Positions 47,501 through 58,339 of a stretch of DNA of 64,000 nucleotides are shown piece by piece (within the stretch, counting starts at the first letter, position 1; each line of letters starts with the position of its first letter). The DNA comes from Berberis thunbergii (lineage: Eukaryota; Streptophyta; Magnoliopsida; Ranunculales; Berberidaceae): NCBI GenBank assembly GCA_003290165.1, contig QNQO01006979.1, forward strand, positions 186,001 to 250,000. The letters run 5' to 3'. Below the pieces are notes generated by a model, which saw only the letters and a program-made list of their open reading frames with translations, made no database searches and was not told the origin of the DNA. Made by a program: the position numbers and the translations under genes.

Positions 47501-50500
47501 CAACAATGCAAGTCATTTCTAGTCAAGCAATCATTTACTTGACAATACGACATTCAAACAACATGTTATATATATACCTATCAATCATGACACTTATGAA
47601 ACCTATCAGCAAGACTGACATAGAATCATTTCCTAGTTCAAGAAATAAATCTCTAACTATCATTGCTCTGTTAATGCCTTCCTTTTATCCTCAAATATAT
47701 TTTTGCATTGTCTAACAAAAAAGATAAAGAAAAAACAATGTGACATTTACCACTCTCCTTCCTTCTAGAAAGTACAAGTCCATCTTCTACAATTATGATA
47801 AGCTTAAAAACTCTTGACCAAACACATGATGTCTCACAATATTTCTTGAGATCGATTGACCAAGATGATGTTTTTCACAATCAACATTCATCAAAGCAAA
47901 GCCAAGAACTTCTGCTATCTTCTCCTCTTGCAAAACCCAAAACTTGATACCAAACCATCATTTGTTTGAACAATGCACACAAAATAATATATAGTGAAGC
48001 ATAGTCCTAGCTAAGAATAGACCACGGTAGACCCAAATTTATAGTAGTGCGTGAGAAAATTACCATCTAAATGAGTACTTATAATATTTTTACCACCTAC
48101 ATAATAATAATAAAATCCAAACATTTTTAGTAGTCTTCAACTAATGGTATGTGCCAGTTAACAAATTAGACACTAACCTAGCATATGTTTAAAATCCACA
48201 TACAAATGATAGCCACAATTCTTGGATTTGGAGTTAATTGCTTCTATTTTTATGATTATCTAAATCTTAAGAGCTTGAGCTTATGACGCTTAGTGAATTA
48301 AACAGATGGTAGTTGGACTTAGAACCCGATTGTGGCTTTTTGTTAACACTTACCTACACTGCCATTACCCTATAGACCATCGCTTCCAAACATTTTTAGT
48401 GATACCGAACTCAGCTTTGAAACGTCTTTTTCAATTGATTCAAATCAAAACTATGTTGAAAATTTCACATTTAGCACACAAAAACTCAGAAACTGGTGGC
48501 AGATCCAGCAGGAGTAACAGCATACTGAAGGACAGGCTTTACAGCAGCGGTAATAAATAAGCAATGAAATGAGAACGTGTATCCAGTAACAGTGACGAAA
48601 TTCAACAACAACGAAAATGAACAAGAAAAGGCTGGCTGACAGTTGCATCTGTTGCAGGCTGCCACTGCCAAAAACTCACAACATTCGAAGTCATTTTTGC
48701 TTGCTGGACCTTCTAGCACACTATACCATAAAAGATCAATGATTTTGTTGAGAACTGGACAATTACAAATCATCAGGAACCGGCTTCTGACTATATGGAT
48801 TGTGGTGGTGGACCAAAACAGGTTCACCTTAAGTTTCTGAAGAATTCCCCCTTTATAAGTATGAAACAAGTCAACCTTCAAACAAAATAGCAAATTTTTC
48901 ACATCAAACAAAAAGCTTTCAAGTACAATGTTCTTTCTCAGCAAAAAAATGAATAAATTTAGCCATCCTCTTGCATCATGTCGCACTACTGATAGCGTAC
49001 ACTTTTTAGGTGAATGCTATTTGTCAATTGCGTATATTGGCTGATAAACTCATAAGGGTATAAAACTAAATAAGGGAAGATACAAGGATCCAACCATTTT
49101 AAAGTATGTTTGTCTTTTTGTCAACTGGATGCACAAAGACATAAAGAAAGTGATGAAAGGGCAGATAAATTTTGAGATCGAGACTTGACCAAATTTGTAA
49201 ATTCAAAAGAGCGGCGTTGATGTAAAAAGATAATCGGAACTGGGGGTTTGGCTTATATTTTTGGTCTTGCTATCATTCCTCAAAAGGTTTTTACTCTTCA
49301 ACTAAAGAAGAAAGGTGAGTAAATGGGTTAGGCATAGCATAAATAAAGGTGGTTGAATGAGTTCATACCATGATCTTCATTCTAGGGATTGCCCTAAGGT
49401 TACAAGTAGATAATGGTGCAGCCAAAGAAGTCGAGACCTGATGAGATCTAAACTGCTCTAGACACTACTCGTTAAAAACATTAAAACATATATATAATAG
49501 GGTTTGCTCAAACGGCAAATTGAAAATTACAGAATCATTAATCAACTCCAAAAGTCAATCAATCTACTAAAATCAATTATGTGCATTTTATTTATCGATT
49601 TCTGTAACTAAGAACCTCAAATTACAATTCTACAAACTCACTAGTTAATATAAAACAAAAACTTCAAGAAACTAACAGAGATATCTTGATACTCCTAATT
49701 CTATAATGATAAACTAACTACATCAATTTCCCCCTCCAAGTTTAAAGAAGAACCAGATAATCATTCAACTTGCTACAATTGCGAACAAAAAAGATGGCCA
49801 AAGCTCAAACTCTGGCTAAATTGTAGTAATACCTAACCGGATTCTGAGCGAACTCTAAAAAGAATTCCCCTTTGAACACTAATCAATAAAAAACCATCGA
49901 ATAATCAAACTCACTACCAGCTGTCTGAAAATGCTTGATGCATTTCAGACCTAACAGCAGAGTCTCACTAAAAACATCTTCATTGATCAAAACAATCAAT
50001 CCCCACATTCACAAACAAAACTACGCATTGATAGAAAAAACAACGAAATGGCACACAAAAGCGATCCACCAACCCTCCTTACAAGAAACGCAATCAGAAC
50101 AGAACATCACAAGAACCTAACTAAAAAACCACAATTTCAAACAATGCAAGCAAAGATAACCTACAAAACCTCAGTCAAAACCTAACATCAAGATTCATTA
50201 ACACAAAATAAACCAATCACAACCGTGAATTCCATCAAGAAACAATCAGAATCAGTAAAACCCCAAAAGAGTGCGCACAATTACCTTTGATTCCGCCATT
50301 TTCTTCATCCGCATCATCATATTCAAAGCTTCCTCCTTCACTTGAAACAAGTCCTGCTGGCTCCTAAGTGACCTTCTCTCACACACCATAATCCTCGCGG
50401 CCGCCTCTTTTGCAGTGTTCAGAATTATCTCTGCGTAAGCCCTCTTCAACGCCTCCATTTTCTTCAAACAAAATCAAACAACAAAAACACAATCAGTATA

Positions 50501-50705
50501 CTCAAAACATCAACTCTAAACGATTTCAAGAAGTAAGATTGAATTTTAACAGATAGAATATTCTTCTTGAAGTGATGGTTGTTGCGGTGGTGAGGAGAGG
50601 AGTGGAGGAAGTAGTGGAACCGATAGTGGTGTTGGTGTGGAGGAGAGAGAGAAAAGAGGGGAGTTTGGCTGCTAGGTTTCGGCGTACCTGCTCGGGTTCT
50701 TCCAT
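35481..50705 (-). CDS. Coiled-coil nuclear-like protein, 525 residues, four exons
   Basis: Exons are 50705-50688, 50461-50285, 37542-36196 and 35516-35481. All introns are GT-AG and phase 0 (226 bp, 12,742 bp and 679 bp). The protein starts MEEPEQKMEALKRAYAEIIL and has a coiled coil at about residues 66-115 (IEELEAQLHEAEIMVTDLIA). A long low-complexity polar middle follows, with basic clusters at about 292-302 (RRSSRKRRSRR) and 456-463 (FRRKRKKE), and the end is LISLSEKKWWQ. This layout matches a plant family whose Arabidopsis members I recall being annotated 'ELKS/Rab6-interacting/CAST family'; that name is loose and no function is established. The basic clusters suggest nuclear location. 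Intron 2 holds a plastid DNA fragment and duplications. Confidence 0.85.
36196..37542 (-). CDS. Exon 3 of the coiled-coil gene, 449 codons
   Basis: Acceptor 'ccctatgcag' precedes IADLEATSLGQKSKIEELEA. The exon carries the coiled coil, the polar middle region, both basic clusters and the conserved-looking ESSRDGRRLAQVARQ at its end. It has no stop and a length divisible by three. Confidence 0.9.
40742..41032 (-). pseudogene. Nuclear plastid DNA (NUPT): 5' part of plastid 16S rRNA gene
   Basis: On the plus strand this reads as the complement of the start of a plastid 16S rRNA gene, with 'ccagtgtggctgatcatctt', 'aagctattgcctcaccaact', 'gttgttccccttccaagggc' and 'cttgcatgtattaag'. It spans roughly bases 20-350 of the rRNA, with a deletion of about 9 bases near 40770. 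Many differences from the usual plastid sequence are C-to-T or G-to-A, often where a CpG is expected, the pattern left by decay of methylated DNA. It lies inside an intron of a nuclear gene and is not a functional rRNA. Confidence 0.93.
42279..42577. repeat. 157-bp tandem duplication in the intron
   Basis: Copies start at 42279 and 42436 with 'ctagtgattcactg(g/c)aagtc' and run through 'gacacagtacaattttcctt' to 'ccttttatccttttt'. The first copy carries an extra 17 bases where 'aacttgaacataatc' is itself repeated. Confidence 0.9.
46960..47001. repeat. TA/TG dinucleotide repeat
   Basis: Mixed 'tatata' then 'gtgtgtgtgtg', a compound microsatellite in the intron. Confidence 0.85.
50285..50461 (-). 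CDS. Exon 2 of the coiled-coil gene
   Basis: Begins after the acceptor 'ttttgtttgaag' with KMEALKRAYAEIILNTAKEA and ends AESK at GTAATT. The 59 codons are open and join exon 1 and exon 3 in phase 0. The internal ATG at 50458 would also serve as a start if exon 1 were skipped. Confidence 0.85.
50688..50705 (-). CDS. Exon 1 of the coiled-coil gene (MEEPEQ)
   Basis: Six codons from ATG at 50705, ending GAGCAG|GTACGC. Joining to exon 2 gives MEEPEQKMEALKR, which agrees with my memory of related plant proteins. This rests on the splice sites and phase rather than length. Confidence 0.72.
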
Positions 50706-51050
50706 CGCTGTGGGTTTTTCGGTCTTCTTTTTTTCAGACCAAGTTGAGTGAGCGAAGGCGAGAGCAACTGGAGAGAGAGAGAAAGCGAGAGCGAGGAGGT
50801 TGTTCGCAGATGTCTGTTATGAAATGAAAGTTATAATTGTTTTATGATGACCCGATTGCCCCTAAACTTTGTACGGGATTCACGATAATGCCACGGGGGA
50901 TGTCAAAAACAGAGGTACCCGTGGTTTTTGAACGCGCGCGCAGCGGACTAAAGACCCGCCACCTACGAATTGGGTGCCTCGAGTTACGTAGATGGCTTGA
51001 TTGACGGTGGGGATTATGGGAATGTAGAGTAGGAAAAGTGTGGACGGGAG
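50706..51050 (-). promoter_or_regulatory. 5' leader and promoter region of the coiled-coil gene
   Basis: Minus-strand sequence upstream of the ATG has a CT-rich leader (complement of 'gagagagagagaaagcgagagc', about 50772-50795) and, further up, a weak TATA-like 'aattataac' near 50836. GC and CpG content are locally higher (for example 'gaacgcgcgcgcagcgg' near 50930) than in the surroundings, as in many housekeeping-type plant promoters. The exact start of transcription cannot be read. Confidence 0.5.
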
Positions 51051-51149
51051 GAGGTGGGGGAAATAATTCAAAAATTAGTGAGCGGATTGGTATGGATAGC
51101 TGAGGTGGCTGAGATAAATTGTGAGATTCTTGAAATGGATTGTTTCATA

Positions 51150-51630
51150 AGGTCAACAATTCTAGTCAGCGTTGTTTGTTGGTCTCTTTTGGACATTTTT
51201 TTTGTTTTTTTACAATCTCACCCCTTCTATAAGTGATGTTTGTGATTGTGTGTTAAAGAAAAGGGATAAAAGTGTAAAAAATGCTCAAAAGATGCTAGCA
51301 AATAAGGTTGGCTAGACGTACTCTTTAGAGGGGTAATTAGTGTACATTACACATGGCGGAGTCAAAGGAGTGTTCAGTCCATGCAAATTCAAGGTGTGGG
51401 GTCCATTTGGCTATGGTGGTTTTGGCTCTATTTTGAGATCTAGTTTTCTAATGCAACAATTCTAGAAGCTTCTTTTGCTAGCTTTTTCTTGTTTTTTTTT
51501 GGGTTTTTTACACTTGTGCTCATTCTATAGATAGTGTTTGTGGTTGTGTTTTAAAGAGAATGGGTAAAGAGTATAAAAATACCAAAAAACATAAACCAAA
51601 CAAGGCTGGCTAGACTTACTCTTTCTGATG
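51150..51630. repeat. Diverged direct repeat about 310 bp apart
   Basis: 51150-51325 and 51457-51630 share 'caacaattctag', 'gtttgtg(a/g)ttgtgt(g/t)ttaaag' and 'aaggttggctagac/aaggctggctagac' followed by 'tactcttt'. Old duplication with many differences; no coding content. Confidence 0.6.
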
Positions 51631-51861
51631 TCAGCAAGAACATGCTTATACATAAAATTCGGCAGCTGTTCGAGGGTGGGGAAAGACAGCAGTAGTATCT
51701 ATCATTAGTCGGTCTAGAGAGCCAGGAGAGAAAGAGGAGAGATATCCAATTAACTCCTCATCTTCTTCCTGAACTTGGCTCTTAATCATATCTCTTAACA
51801 ACCTCGCTACCTTCACTTCACTTTCAATCTATCTCAATCTCGAAAACCCTTATTTCCCAAA

Positions 51862-52380
51862 ATGGCTTCAACACCATCCTTAGCTCTCCATCCCTACCAA
51901 CCCCAATTTCACCTCAAATGGAAACCTCGGCTTCATCTCTCACTTACAGCCTTCAATTTCACAAACCCATCTCAACATTTTCAATTCAAACCCAAAGCTA
52001 GTAGTGAACTCAAATTCCAAACTCAAGGGGACACACAATAAGACTCCATTGCTTCTCCCAATTGAACCCATGAACGTGCTTCCAGTGTTGAGTGGTCTTG
52101 CAATGGTGATTAATGCGATTTTTTTTTATTTTTCTGATATCCTTTAAGGGGAAGAGTAACGGGGTTTCACCCCTTTCGATGGCAAAGGAGAAGTCGAAAT
52201 TGGCGGAGGGGACAAGAAAATATATGGTTTTGAGGGTTCCATGGATAAGAGAAAGTAATTTGAAAGTGGGAAAGGGTGGTGGAGAAGGTGATGGTAGGAG
52301 AGAAATTATATTAAGAGAGTTGTGGAAGATGAAGATGAAGATGAAAGGTGTGTTAGGAATTACTTTTTGTTACTTCAAGA
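51862..52380 (+). pseudogene. Possible plastid-targeted protein gene, disrupted
   Basis: A CT-rich leader precedes ATG at 51862 (context cccaaaATGGCT). The first 60 codons look like a plastid transit peptide: MASTPSLALHPYQP start, rich in Ser, Phe and Lys, few acidic residues. They end in TAA at 52042. In the +1 frame the sequence continues plausibly, NKTPLLLPIEPMNVLPVLSG then LAMVINAI, then GFTPFDGKGEVEIGGGDKK, with further breaks. I infer a gene copy disabled by frameshifts; a short genuine protein or unrecognised splicing is possible. The family is not recognised. Confidence 0.4.
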
Positions 52381-53385
52381 GGTGACACGTTGTTTACCCA
52401 ATCATGGACTCCATCATCAGTTGACATTAAGTATGTCCCTTTTCTTTTTATTAATGTTGTTGTTGTGTTATCACCTCTACAACTTCATGTTTCCAAGTCT
52501 TTCTCTTTTCCCTTCCTCCTCTTCCTCCCTCACTTGCTCTGTTCCTTAACACCCCATCATCTAGCTCAGTATTATCTTCTAGAAAATGATATGATAAATG
52601 GATGAAAAAACAGATAAACAGAGAGAATAAATTTGTTCTTCTAGAAAATGAGAATAAATTTGGTGGATGGATGAAGAAACAGAAAAACAGAGAGCAGTGG
52701 AGTGTGAGTTTTGGTGGCTATCTCATAATCACGTGCTAGAGAGCCTCCCCTGGCTCTCTATAATTTTTAATCTGTCATTTCTAGGGTTTCAAAATTCTTG
52801 TAATGAAAAAATGTAAATATTTGGTGAATCATAACAGTCATTAGTATCGGTTCGTCATTTCCTCAAGATTCACACTTTGGCACTAAAGAACATTTGATTG
52901 GATTGGGTCGATGCAAAGTAAATGGAGCCTAAAACAATCGATTGTAGTTGATCAAACATAAAATGTGGACGGCTTAGATCAAAAGAGCTATAGTGATTAA
53001 TTCTAGATTATTGTGTTTTCCTTATGTGCCCAGGCAAACCAAACGACCTCGGCATATAATAAGATGTTTGTGGTTTGACGTTGTATTGACATGTTTAGAC
53101 AAAAACTATTCAATGTTAGAGTTGTGGGGTTCTCTAGAGAATGCTTCAAGAGTTTTTGAAAAAACTAAATATCTAACAAAACCTTTATTGTCGACCATCA
53201 ATTTCTTAGTAGCAGTTAAGATAAAATGTCATTATATGAATACATAACGCATTGGAAGTTGTTGAATTGGTGAGGGAGATGACCATAGTTGCCTCATAAT
53301 GCAATTATAAGATGACAATAAACATTTTCATATAAAGTGCATACGAACACGTCTAGCTATATGATTGATAGTTGATTATGACAAT
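52381..53385. other. No recognisable gene
   Basis: AT-rich flank with a small repeat ('aaaacagataaacagagaga' near 52606 and 'gaaacagaaaaacagagag' near 52676). The 84-codon frame at 52993-53247 has no domain. The left border of the next retrotransposon is at 53386. Confidence 0.45.
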
Positions 53386-53810
53386 TGATGATACATAAAA
53401 ATAGTCACACCCCTAAGTCGTACATGTGTCATGATGATCTTGAAGAATTACATGCCCCAACATTAGCCCAACACTGATTCGGCCCGCGTATCTTGGAGCT
53501 CTGAGCTAACAGGGAACTTCTCTCCTACAACACGGGGTCTCTACGAATATCTCCTCCCTAAACTACGCCTACGATGGCCTGGTTAAACCAAAACTCATTG
53601 CACTATAAATAAGACATGATGTTGGTAAGGTAAGGTATGCTACAAATTCCTTGTTACAACATTATACCTTCCTTAGAGCCCTGTCTGACTTTAGCATAGG
53701 AGTGTCATCGGGCACCACAACGATGGTTCGTGGATCATGTGTGCTACTTGTGCAAGTCAACAAGTTAGCATGAACTAGATCAGAATAGCGAGCAAAAAAC
53801 GACTGCATCA
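53386..53810 (+). mobile_element. 5' LTR of a Tat-type Ty3/gypsy element, internally deleted
   Basis: Begins TGATGATACATAAAAATAG and ends GACTGCATCA. Compared with the 680-bp LTR at 26486-27165, about 250 bases are missing at 'cactgattcggcccgcgtat' (about 53490). The TATA motif 'cactataaataag' is kept near 53601. It is followed at once by the primer-binding region, so this is a true 5' LTR. Confidence 0.88.
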
Positions 53811-53886
53811 ATTTGGCACCATTTGGGGGACGACATAGTTCGTAACTTTACACTAAACAACATCTCCTTTAAAAAAACACACAGAG
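53811..53886 (+). other. Primer-binding region and leader of the Tat-type element
   Basis: Three bases after the LTR end comes TGGCACCATTTGGGGGAC, beginning with TGG, the complement of a tRNA CCA end. Related plant elements typically have TGGCGCC... here, so the site looks mutated at CpG positions. The leader runs to the first ATG at 53887. Confidence 0.7.
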
Positions 53887-56215
53887 ATGGTGACTAACAG
53901 GTCACACAACAACGAGGAACAAGAGGCTCATCCAATGCTCAGGTCGTCCTTGTATCGCCTCTTTCAGTAATTTCTATCATGCGCGGGCATCCAACTCACA
54001 GTCCTGCGCCGACGGCAACACCATTGAACCCCGATTCGAATGAACGATCTCTTTTCATGCACCAGGCTCTGTCTATAATTAAGGCGCTCACATCAGTGAA
54101 GCAAAGGACTGATGAGACACTAGAGACATATCTAACCCGCTTTAACAGTGAGTTAACCACCGTCCACACGTGCAACGATACAACGGCTGTTTCAGCCTTA
54201 TTAATTGATTGCGGAGAGGAAAGTTTTACAACTTTATGACACTAGGCCCCCCAGCAAACATGACAGACCTAACGAAGCAAGCACAAAACTTCATCACCGT
54301 GAGAGCGGAACATAGAATAACCGAACCCGGGGAGCCATCGGTCAACATAATACATGTGCTTCACGGAGCACATTCTAAGTCCGAGCTATCCTACAGGTCT
54401 AGAAAAAGGGCTCTACAAGATATGATCCAAGTGATGCATGGCGAACAGCCGACGCAACATGGTCGGAAGCAAGGCCCATCTGCGCCTCTGGTATTTATGG
54501 AGAAGAATCTCCAGGGCATACAACTCCCACATAACGACGCCCTAGTGGTGACAGCTTCCCTGGCAGGTTGGGAGGTAAGAAGGTCCTTGGTCGATATTGG
54601 GAGATCGATGAACGTCCTTTTCCTCCCTACACTATGCAACATGCAACTAGACAAAGCAGCAAGTCCTGATGGTCGTCCGGTGACCGACTTCAGCGGCGAA
54701 AAATGGTTCCCGTGGGAAAGATACAACTGACAATAACAGCGGGAAAATAGCCAACTCATAAAATTCTATTTCAGGAGTTTGTAGTAATTGACACGCCTTC
54801 GGCGTACAATGCAGTTTTGGGAAGACTCTGTTTCAAGTACCTAACAAATCAAACGGTCAGTACATTGAGAGGAGATCAGTTGGCAACCAGGGAATGCTAA
54901 TACATGGCAATTTTGTCACCCAACAATCCTCAGCCAATCCAACGGCCAAGACTACCCTCTGTTCAACCAGAAGCATCGAGGAAGAATGATCGACACCAGT
55001 AAGCCCTCGAGGCCGACCTAATGTCGGGCAACCAAAGGAAGAAACAGTCACAGCCTACCTCAACAACCCTCAAAACAACAAGGTCATTAAGAAAGGTTCC
55101 CGCCTAAGCAAGGTAGTAGCGAAGCAACTCACGGAGCTGCTACAGCGTAACCAAGACATATTCGCCTAGACTATGCACGATATGGTCAGAATCGATCCGT
55201 CAATAATCACTCATCGCCTCAAAGTTGACCCTTCGAAGAAAACCATCAGACGGAAGAAAAGGTTCATTGCGCGTGAAAGGAACGTGATCATAAATGAGGA
55301 AGTGCAGCGTCTACTCGACGCGGACATGATCAAGGAAGCGCAATACCCCAACTGGATGGAAAATACCGTTCTAGTAAAAAATAAAAATGGGAAGTAGAGA
55401 GTGTGTGTAGACTGCACTGCCCTAAACAAAACATGCCCAAATGACAACTTCTCACTCCCTCGCATAGATCAGATCGTAGACGCTACTTCGGAACACGACC
55501 TACTCAGCTTTATGGACGCCTATTTAGGCTACAATCAAATATTGATGCACCCCCCATATCAAGAGAAAACCTCTTTTGTGATAGAATATGCTGCTATAGG
55601 GTAATGTCATTCGGCCTGAAAAATGTTGGAGCTACTTACCAACGATTGGTCAACTGAATGTTCTAAGAATAGATCAGTAGAAATATGGAAGTATACATTG
55701 ACGACATGCTAGTCAAGAGCCTTCGCATCCACGACCACATACAAGATATTTCTGAAACATTTGACCAACTCAAGAAATACTCAACCGACAAAAGTGCACA
55801 TTCGGAGTCGAATCTGGGAAATTCTTAGGCTATATAATGAACAAAAAGGGAATCGAGGCTGATCCTAAACAGATTCACGCCCTTCTCGACATGAATCTGG
55901 GAGGGTAACAACACTCAACAGATTTATATCAAAGTCATCCGACAAATGCCACCCATTCTTCAAGATACTGAGAGGGAGCAAAGGATTTTCATGGAATGAG
56001 GAATGCGAACAAGGATTTTCATGAAAGGATACATGGAGAGTCCATAGCTACTCTCAAAGCTCGCGATAGGTGAAACACTATACTTGTACCTATATGTTTC
56101 AAAACACGTTGTCAGTTCGGCCCTCGTACGAGACGACAAAGGAACCTAGAGGCCAGTATACTATACCAGCAAAACCATCGGGGGGTCGCGATCATTCGGA
56201 GATGCTCGTAGAAGT
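53887..56215 (+). pseudogene. Tat-type gag-pol, broken and truncated in RNase H
   Basis: Gag remnants (53887-54240) include ETYLTRFNSELTTVHTCNDT. A protease region (about 54480-54780) has LVDIGRSMNVLF, so the aspartate is kept but the usual D-S/T-G reads D-I-G. Reverse transcriptase (55085-55870) has NEEVQRLLDADMIKEA, then DCTALNKTCPNDNFSLPRID, LLSFMDAYLGYNQILMHP and the catalytic YIDDMLVKS near 55690. RNase H (about 56085-56160) is cut off. Stops include TAG for the expected Trp in the GKWRV motif (55395). Integrase, tandem region and 3' LTR are absent. The layout gives lineage and orientation clearly; the element cannot move by itself. Confidence 0.9.
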
Positions 56216-56819
56216 TAGCTTGTAAGCACTTCTAGCATCTCCAAAGGATACCCTAAATTAGCCAAAAAGCTAACTTGGAGTCTCATGTGGGAAAAAGCAT
56301 GCTCCAATGGAACACCCTATACATGCCTCTATTTTATCTTGGCCTCTTTCTTCCCATATATTTGGGGACATCTATGCCATACCCCAAATCCTAAAAAATA
56401 TTTAAAAAAAATTCAAAACTTTCAATTTGTCATTAAAAAAAAACTCCAAACTCAGAAAACCCTCATGCCTCTTCTTCCACCCTCACGCCTCTTCCTTCCC
56501 CGTAGCCAGCGGCCTCTTTGTCTCTAGCAGCCGCAACGTCTATTCTCCAACCACCTTCTTTTTTTCTAGCAACTCGTCGTCGATATCTTCTCAAGGTTCT
56601 CTTCTAATTTATTTTTTCCCTCTGTAATTTTATCTTCATCATATTCGTGATTCGAGTTCAAATCCCATGCCTGGGATTTGAAATGAAATTGTTAACATAA
56701 ATCAAATTGTTCATGCAAATATATGTTTACAAATGATATCTGCATATATGTTCTTTGAATCTTTTTTATTCTTGGGTGTTTCATTTATGCCTGAATCATA
56801 TATTTTTGCCTGAATTTTT

Positions 56820-57190
56820 TATGTTGGTTGATCAAAATAGTGGAGAGTATTAATATTTTTTTGTCTTTATCAAAATGTTGGCTCTTGGTGTTTCATAGCC
56901 TAATTTCCACTTTGTTTTCTGTTGGTTGATCAAAATAGTAACTGGTTTTTCGTTGTCTTGATCGGAATGTTGGCTCTTGGTGTTTCATAGCCTAATTACC
57001 ACTCTATTTTATGTTGATTGATCAAAATTGTGGCTGGTATTTTGTTCTTGATCATGTTGGCTTTTGGTGTTTCATGGTCTAATTGTTACTCTATTTTTTG
57101 TTGGTTGAATATAATAGTGGATAGTATTTTGTTGTCTTAATCAAAATATTGGCTCTTGGTGTTTCATGGCCTAATTGTTACTCTTAAATT
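56820..57190 (+). repeat. Imperfect repeats of about 110 bp
   Basis: 'gttggctcttggtgtttcatagcctaatt' or close variants occur near 56878, 56970, 57057 and 57150, alternating with 'gttg(g/a)ttgatcaaaat'. About four degenerate units, inside an intron or leader of the Harbinger-type gene. Confidence 0.8.
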
Positions 57191-57205
57191 TTATTGATGA
57201 TGTAG

Positions 57206-57247
57206 ATGGATTATGAAAACAACGTTTATTTCACTAATTTTTTAAGT
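57206..57247 (+). pseudogene. First codons of Harbinger Myb-like ORF1, before the CACTA insertion
   Basis: ATG at 57206 follows 'gatgatgtag', a possible acceptor. Fourteen codons (MDYENNVYFTNFLS) run to AGT at 57245-57247, which is also the target duplication of the CACTA element. The frame resumes at 63365 with GRANIDDQLFTQ. Confidence 0.7.
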
Positions 57248-57263
57248 CACTACACCACAAATG

Positions 57264-57665
57264 CTTATTCATAGCGTTTTTTAAACGCTATTGGAGGATA
57301 TCATAGCGTTTTAGTAAACGTTGTGTCTGCTGAAGCTATAATAGGTACTGGGTTATTTATAGCGTTTCAAAAATGCTATTGTAAGTAGACTATTTATAGC
57401 ATTTTCAAGTGCTATTGTTTAGCTTGTAATACCGTTTTAAAAACGTTATGGTTAAACCTATAATAGTGTGCAAAAAGTGTTATTGTTTAGCTTGTGACAG
57501 CGCTTAAGAAACACTATTGTCTAGCTACCAATAGCGTTTCTAAAACACTATTGACTTCCCTCACGTAGCATTTAACAAATGTTATTGTATTAGTTTCTAT
57601 AGCGTTTCTCAAGTCCATTTTTTCTATAGCACTCAAAAAGTGCTATCAAATGACTTTTTATAACA
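57264..57665. repeat. Subterminal repeat cluster of the second CACTA element
   Basis: About a dozen occurrences of 'atagcgttt' or its complement 'aaacgctat', in perfect or one-off form and often paired as short palindromes (for example 'atagcgttttttaaacgcta' near 57271). A related 'ttatagcattatc' lies next to the right end. Such clusters bind the element-encoded TNPA-type protein in known CACTA elements. Confidence 0.85.
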
Positions 57666-58339
57666 CTGATTTCTTTAACCATAGAAGATAATATTGCATA
57701 TATTATATGTAAAGCATCCAAATGATCCAAAAATAAATATTAATCATCTCATAAACATACAAACTACCATCACGATTTGAATACAATACAAAAAAAATAT
57801 TATCTCAATGACAACATTTGTCTGAAAAGTACTACACTATATCTCAATGAAAATTAATCTCTTCACTCCCACCATTACATGAATTTGACATAAAGTTGTT
57901 GGGCAGTCTCATACTTCACACCGTGGTAATTGTAGAAACAATAATTCCTTATTGAGGTCAATAAAAGTACTTATAAAACACATTTCAGGCACCTACAAAA
58001 CCAAATTTATAATAGTTTAAAACTTGAATGATAATCATTTTGCACCATCATTAGATTATGAATCTGAACCTACAAAAAATAAATAAATACCACCCAATGC
58101 ACAACAAACCATACCCAATCCACAAACTATAACCGACCCTTCAAAACCCCTGCACGTCCCTTCCCAAATGTTGTTCCAATATCACCCAATTTTCTGCCAT
58201 CAGAGCAAGTAACCAGGCAAACACCTTCCAGCTGAGCAAGTAACCCCTGCACGTCCATGTGGCATGTACTTTAAAGTACCCAAATTCTGATATCCTGATT
58301 AAGCTCCAGTTAGCAGCCTAGACATTCATGGTCAGTTCA

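Larger units (their letters stand above)
37543..50284 (-). other. Giant intron 2 (12.7 kb) of the coiled-coil gene
   Basis: Donor AAAG|GTAATT at 50284 and acceptor TATGCAG at 37543. Apart from the plastid 16S fragment (40742-41032), a 157-bp duplication (42279-42577), a 30-bp duplication near 39237-39297, (CAA)n at 46058-46072 and a TA/TG repeat at 46960-47001, I see AT-rich sequence without supported genes. Short frames at 41375-41872, 44997-45907 and 48486-48986 have no recognisable domains. Confidence 0.75.
56237..57247 (+). mobile_element. PIF/Harbinger-type element, left part
   Basis: Sequence from 'agcatctccaaaggat' resembles the start of many plant Harbinger-type elements. Four similar blocks of about 110 bases at 56820-57190 repeat 'ttggctcttggtgtttcat' and 'ttgatcaaaatagtgg'. 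The left terminal border and target duplication are not certain. The last 42 bases (57206-57247) are the first codons of the ORF that resumes after the CACTA insertion. Confidence 0.55.
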
